Source: Gallionellales bacterium GWA2_60_18
GTDB taxonomy: Bacteria; Pseudomonadota; Gammaproteobacteria; Burkholderiales; Gallionellaceae
Length of the DNA stretch: 46,282 nucleotides
Assembly (NCBI GenBank): GCA_001801105.1
Contig: MGWS01000031.1
Coordinates: 1-46,282, forward strand
Reading direction: 5' to 3'
In this document: piece after piece, positions 44,435 through 46,282 of the stretch
How positions within the stretch are numbered: position 1 is the stretch's first letter
How the letters are laid out: every line of letters begins with the position of its first letter
Made by a program: the position numbers and the translations under genes
The notes under the pieces: generated by a model
Databases searched by the model: none
What the model saw: only the letters and a program-made list of their open reading frames with translations
Told to the model about the DNA's origin: nothing

Positions 44435-44578
44435 GATGGAATCCGCGAGTCATGGCAATTATCGGCGACTTTGTAAAGCCCGAATCGGGGAATAGCGGGA
44501 GGATTGACAGCCTATTCAGCGGCCTGAAATTATTGACGGAAAAACACCGGCTACGCTGGAGGATGCCTGCGTTTTCGC

Positions 44579-46114
44579 TTACCTCGCACCCCCCATGCGG
44601 GCCAGCGCGCGTTCGGCCATTTGCGCCAGCGGCACGACTTCGTCCACCGCGCCCAGCGCAATGGCCTCGCGCGGCATCCCGAACACCACACAGCTCGCCT
44701 CGTCCTGCGCCAGATTGTAGGCGCCCGCCTTGCGCATCTCCAACATCGCCGCCGCACCGTCCTTGCCCATGCCGGTCAGCATCACGCCGACGGCGTTGCC
44801 CCCCAGCGTCGCGGCAGCCGAGCGGAACAGCACCTCCACCGAGGGGCGATGGCGGTTGACCGGCGGATCCTGGTTGAGCACGATCCGGTACCCGCCCTCG
44901 GCGCGCTCCAGCAGCATGTGCGAATGCCCTGGCGCCAGATAGACCGTGCCATCCCGGATCATCTCCCTGTGTTCGGCCTCCTTGACCCGCATCTGGCACA
45001 GGCCGTCCAGCCGGGCCGCAAAAGACTTGGTGAATAATTCGGGCATGTGTTGCGCGATCAGGATCGCCGGCGTGTTGCCCGGCACATCTTTCAGGAACAC
45101 CCTCAACGCATCCGTACCACCGGTTGACGAGCCCACCACGATGATACGTTTGCTGAGCGGCGCCGGTGTCGCGCCGTTTCTCGCGGGCACGGGAACAGGG
45201 ACTACCGCCGCCTCTTTCCTGTCCGGTTTCGCTGCCGCTGGCACATCCTTTTTTCCCGCTTGGCTAGAATCGGCCCGGCCTCCTGCGCCGGCCAATTCAT
45301 ACACGGTATGGCCGCGCAACCTGAACAACGCATTGGCGTGATAGAAACTTTCCGAATGTCCGGCGAACAACAGACCGTCTCCGCTCAACAACGGCGCAAA
45401 TTTCTTCAGTATCGCGAGCTGCGTTTCCTTGTCGAAGTAGATCATGACGTTGCGGCAAAAGATCGCGTCCACCGGCGGACGTATCGGCCAGTTCGCATCC
45501 AGCAGATTGATCTTGCGGAAGACGATCATCTCCTGCAATTCGCGCCGCACGGTGACGGAATTGGCATCGGCACCCTTTCCCCGCACAAAAAACTTATCGA
45601 CCTGTTGCGGTGTCATCCTGGCCACTGAATCCAGGCTGTAGCGACCGGCCTGCGCGATTTGCAGCACCTTGGTATCGAGGTCGGAAGCGATGATGCTGAC
45701 CCGGTGATCGAAGCCGCCCATGGCCTCTACCGCAGTCATTGCCATCGAGTAAGCCTCTTCGCCGGTGGAACATGCCGAACACCACAACACGATGGGACGA
45801 TCCTTGCCCAGCTTGCGCAGGTGCTCGGCCAAAATGGGGAAATGGTGCTCCTCGCGGAAAAACGAGGTCAGGTTGGTAGTCAACGAGTTGGTAAAGTCCG
45901 TCCACTCGGCCTCGTTGCCGCGCTCCAACCGATCCAGATATTCCACAAAAGTCTTGCTGCCCGCTTTGCGCAACAACGGGGCCAGGCGGCTATACACCAG
46001 CTCCTGTTTACTCTCGCTCAGGGAGATACCGGCATGTTCATGAATCAACTTGCGAATGCGCTGAAAATCCTGCTCGGTAAAGACAAATTCATATGACCGT
46101 TTGATGGCGTTCAT
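44579..46114 (-). CDS. CheR-CheB fusion: chemoreceptor methyltransferase plus methylesterase without receiver domain
   Basis: 511 aa. Residues 1-278 are CheR: N-terminal helical domain, SAM site [13 protein letters not shown] (111-123), [17 protein letters not shown] (144-160), [14 protein letters not shown] and [17 protein letters not shown]. Residues 279-322 are an Ala/Pro/Lys linker. Residues 323-511 are the CheB catalytic domain with Ser330 (GSSTGG), His356 (AQHMP) and Asp452 (GMGKDG). No REC domain precedes CheB, so control by CheA phosphorylation in cis is absent. Start ATG 46114 ([10 protein letters not shown]) fits CheR; no Shine-Dalgarno is visible, only a pyrimidine-rich leader. The open frame extends upstream to 46207 through a repeat element. 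Confidence 0.93.
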   Translation of the reverse strand: MNAIKRSYEFVFTEQDFQRIRKLIHEHAGISLSESKQELVYSRLAPLLRKAGSKTFVEYLDRLERGNEAEWTDFTNSLTTNLTSFFREEHHFPILAEHLRKLGKDRPIVLWCSACSTGEEAYSMAMTAVEAMGGFDHRVSIIASDLDTKVLQIAQAGRYSLDSVARMTPQQVDKFFVRGKGADANSVTVRRELQEMIVFRKINLLDANWPIRPPVDAIFCRNVMIYFDKETQLAILKKFAPLLSGDGLLFAGHSESFYHANALFRLRGHTVYELAGAGGRADSSQAGKKDVPAAAKPDRKEAAVVPVPVPARNGATPAPLSKRIIVVGSSTGGTDALRVFLKDVPGNTPAILIAQHMPELFTKSFAARLDGLCQMRVKEAEHREMIRDGTVYLAPGHSHMLLERAEGGYRIVLNQDPPVNRHRPSVEVLFRSAAATLGGNAVGVMLTGMGKDGAAAMLEMRKAGAYNLAQDEASCVVFGMPREAIALGAVDEVVPLAQMAERALARMGGAR

Positions 46115-46129
46115 ACGGATAGATGGGGG

Positions 46130-46212
46130 GGTGGGAAGTGGGAAGTGGGGAGTGGTAAGCGGGTTCCCCCCCACCACTGAGGCGCGAAGTGCCGATTCAC
46201 TCCCCACTCCCC
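46130..46212. repeat. Heptad-repeat hairpin element C (between cheW-like gene and cheR-cheB)
   Basis: Left arm GGTGGGA AGTGGGA AGTGGGG AGTGGTA (46130-46157); core with a C7 tract (46166-46172) and GGCGCGAAGTGCCGATTC; right arm ACTCCCC ACTCCCC (46199-46212). A G7 tract spans 46125-46131. Same architecture as elements A and B. It fills the gap between the two chemotaxis genes and begins 16 nt upstream of the cheR-cheB ATG. Confidence 0.72.
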
Positions 46213-46217
46213 GATTT

Positions 46218-46282
46218 TCAATGTCCGCGCACGTCGCTGAGCAACTCCTTGATATCGAGGATCAGCACGATATCGCCCTCGC
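46218..46282 (-). CDS. C-terminal end of a probable CheW-type coupling protein (cut by right edge)
   Basis: The minus strand reads [20 protein letters not shown] then TGA at 46220-46218. The last beta strand and short helix with VLILDI.ELL resemble the end of CheW domains. Only 20 residues are visible, so a CheA C terminus or CheV-like protein cannot be excluded. It would be upstream of cheR-cheB on the same strand. Confidence 0.55.
   Translation of the reverse strand, partial: EGDIVLILDIKELLSDVRGH

Noticed and set aside
44459..44466. Perfect GCCGATAA on the minus strand 25 nt upstream of flhB
   Set aside because: No TAAA-like -35 at 15-nt spacing (the region reads CCCGATTCGGGC). flhB carries an early gene set and would not be expected to need FliA, so I leave it as a chance match.

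Overview
The window is almost entirely a flagellar/chemotaxis island of a Gram-negative proteobacterium with a GC-moderate to GC-rich genome. Protein relatedness and gene order (motility sigma factor FliA with FlgM, flhF-flhG, motC/motD-type stator, a second FliK/FlhB-C pair behind fliST, YcgR brake) suggest a betaproteobacterium, plausibly of the Nitrosomonadales/Gallionellales type. That placement is inference; there is no rRNA or other taxonomic marker here.

Layout. 1-1181 (minus, cut by the left edge): SEC-C plus TPR protein whose last visible residues look like the start of an O-GlcNAc-transferase-like (GT41/SPINDLY) catalytic region. 1574-7328 (plus): late filament operon fliC-flaG-fliD-fliS-fliT behind a sigma-28 promoter, closed by an intrinsic terminator and a REP pair. 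7505-9695 (plus): second FliK-type protein, a 101-residue free FlhB-C domain and YcgR. 9742-10062 (minus): fliE, divergent from 10227-21135 (plus): fliF-G-H-I-J-K-L-M-N-O-P-Q-R. 21185-25166 (minus): flgK-flgL behind a sigma-28 promoter. 25384-33029 (minus): flgB-C-D-E-F-G-H-I-J. 33184-34851 (plus): flgA, then flgM-flgN behind a perfect sigma-28 promoter. 34931-36730 (plus): an outer-membrane beta-barrel protein and a small periplasmic PstS-like protein, neither a standard flagellar gene. 36740-44434 (minus): flhB-flhA-flhF-flhG-fliA-motC-motD. 44579-46114 (minus): an unusual CheR-CheB fusion without receiver domain. 46218-46282 (minus): the C-terminal end of a probable CheW.

How it works together. 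The set covers the export gate (FlhAB, FliPQR, FliO), export ATPase (FliHIJ), MS/C ring (FliFGMN), rod and rings (FliE, FlgBCFG, FlgHI, FlgJ, FlgA), hook (FlgDE, FliK), junction/cap/filament (FlgKL, FliD, FliC, FlaG), chaperones (FliS, FliT, FlgN), stator (MotCD), number/placement control (FlhFG), the FliA/FlgM checkpoint and adaptation enzymes. Three sigma-28 promoters (fliC, flgK, flgM) are visible and explain late-gene timing. No flhDC, fleQ or cheA/cheY is inside the window.

Most notable: the CheR-CheB(REC-less) fusion with a G7 tract and heptad-repeat element in its leader; a family of three intergenic hairpin elements built of 7-nt repeats; enlarged surface-exposed domains in FliC, FliD, FlgE, FlgK and FlgL (including a ~147-residue insertion in FlgE); an FlhG with a degenerate P-loop; a second FliK/FlhB-C pair; and an outer-membrane/periplasmic gene pair embedded in the motility locus.
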